A stretch of 64,000 bases of DNA from assembly GCA_018882785.1 (NCBI GenBank), contig VERI01000002.1, positions 124,001 to 188,000 of the forward strand, given 5' to 3'. Within the stretch, counting starts at the first letter, position 1. Each line of letters opens with the position of its first letter. Below the pieces are notes generated by a model. It was not told the origin of the DNA. It did not search any database and saw only the letters and a program-made list of their open reading frames with translations. Origin of the DNA: Burkholderiaceae bacterium (GTDB lineage Bacteria > Pseudomonadota > Gammaproteobacteria > Burkholderiales > Burkholderiaceae_A). Of this stretch, positions 63,639 to 64,000 are shown one piece after another. Both the position numbers and the translations under genes were made by a program.

Positions 63639-64000
63639 ATGGAAAAACTCTGGGTCAATCAGTATCCGCAGGGCGTTCCCGCCGACATTGACCTGAATCG
63701 GATCACTTCGGTAGCCGATTTCCTGCTGGAGGCATGCCAGGAGTTCGCCTCAAAGACTGCCTATATCAGCATGGGCAAATCCATCACCTATCAGCAGCTC
63801 AACGATCAGAGCCGGATTTTTGCCCAGCATCTGCAGTCCATTGGCGTGCGCAAGGGCGATCGGGTCGCGCTGATGATGCCCAATGTGCTGCAGTATCCCA
63901 TCACCCTATTTGGCACCCTGCGGGCAGGGGCCGTGGTGGTCAACTGCAATCCGCTCTATACGCCCAGAGAACTCGAGCACCAGCTGGCAGACTCCGGAGC
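63639..64000 (+). CDS. fadD: Long-chain fatty acid--CoA ligase FadD, N-terminal part (cut by window edge)
   Basis: From ATG 63639, with AGGAG 6 bases upstream, the frame reads MEKLWVNQYPQGVPADIDLN, then VADFLLEACQEFASKTAYIS, GVRKGDRVALMMPNVLQYPI and VVNCNPLYTPRELEHQLADS up to the window end (120 codons). This matches the N-terminal part of FadD, the inner-membrane-associated acyl-CoA synthetase that activates imported fatty acids. The AMP-binding motif lies beyond the window. It continues the beta-oxidation operon and completes the set needed to degrade long-chain fatty acids. Confidence 0.93.
   Translation, partial: MEKLWVNQYPQGVPADIDLNRITSVADFLLEACQEFASKTAYISMGKSITYQQLNDQSRIFAQHLQSIGVRKGDRVALMMPNVLQYPITLFGTLRAGAVVVNCNPLYTPRELEHQLADSG

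Noticed and set aside
1..64000. CRISPR arrays, insertion sequences, prophage genes, tRNA or rRNA genes
   Set aside because: No regularly spaced repeats, transposase or integrase motifs, or tRNA-like conserved arms were noticed on reading; very weak RNA genes could be missed without a profile search.

Overview
This window looks like a piece of a betaproteobacterial (most likely Burkholderiales) chromosome. The signs are priB between rpsF and rpsR followed by rplI and dnaB, the acnD/prpF form of the 2-methylcitrate pathway, a fur / bamE-dapB divergent pair, a Bug-type tripartite tricarboxylate transporter, a PhaZ with a cysteine nucleophile, and a heat-shock operon carrying both hrcA and sigma-32 type promoters. 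The DNA is moderately GC-rich and very compact. Many neighbouring genes overlap by 1 to 4 bases (ATGA, GTGA, TAATG junctions), the longest gene-free stretches are under 200 bases, and I saw no tRNA, rRNA, insertion sequence, phage gene or CRISPR array. The taxonomic call is an inference from gene content and order.

Layout. 1-1867 (minus): rpsF-priB-rpsR-rplI, then the start of dnaB, cut by the window edge. 2046-5834 (minus): a D-2-hydroxyacid dehydrogenase, a CoxE-like VWA protein with its MoxR ATPase, and an orphan LutC-like protein. 5926-9498 (plus): 7Fe ferredoxin, ferredoxin-NADP reductase, PHA depolymerase, an orphan RnfB-like ferredoxin and endonuclease III. 9452-11395 (minus): Gdt1-type transporter, DUF1841 protein and a LysR regulator. 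11529-19508 (plus): a complete propionate (2-methylcitrate) cluster prpB-prpC-acnD-prpF-prpE, then an NAD(P)HX dehydratase. 20440-25645 (minus): a catabolic-looking operon (FAH-family enzyme, ketopantoate-reductase-like enzyme, acyl-CoA ligase, aldehyde dehydrogenase, apaG), divergent from the carboxylate transporter tctCBA (25754-28791). 28840-33172 (plus): zapA, a TauE-like exporter and a methylthioadenosine salvage set (mtnP, class II aldolase, apt, mtnA). 33208-39174 (minus): hrcA-hemH-grpE-dnaK-dnaJ. 39203-41845 (plus): nadK-recN. 41831-42292 (minus): fur, divergent from bamE-dapB. 43616-45856 (minus): dsbD. 45902-46090 (plus): a small ZapB-like coiled-coil protein. 46135-49285 (minus): lgt, an atypical crotonase and a malonyl-CoA synthetase. 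49326-53455 (plus): ilvD, cytochrome c with a strong terminator, an epimerase-like protein and a CDF metal exporter. 53629-64000 (plus): TetR-fadE-thiolase-fadJ-like-fadB-like-thiolase-fadD, a long-chain fatty acid beta-oxidation operon running off the window end.

How it fits together. The cell appears able to oxidise fatty acids through a dedicated operon, dispose of propionyl-CoA by the 2-methylcitrate cycle, mobilise polyhydroxyalkanoate, activate malonate and import small carboxylates. The most interesting items are: (1) two near-consensus sigma-32 promoters inside the hrcA operon, one woven into a terminator-like hairpin between grpE and dnaK; (2) a methylthioadenosine salvage cluster whose aldolase resembles fuculose-phosphate aldolase rather than the MtnB dehydratase, pointing to the DHAP shunt; (3) a beta-oxidation operon with two multifunctional enzymes of opposite domain order; (4) a crotonase that lacks the second catalytic glutamate; (5) a CoA-ligase / aldehyde dehydrogenase / FAH / reductase cassette next to a TTT transporter, substrate unknown. 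I did not find anything that is clearly a wholly new system.
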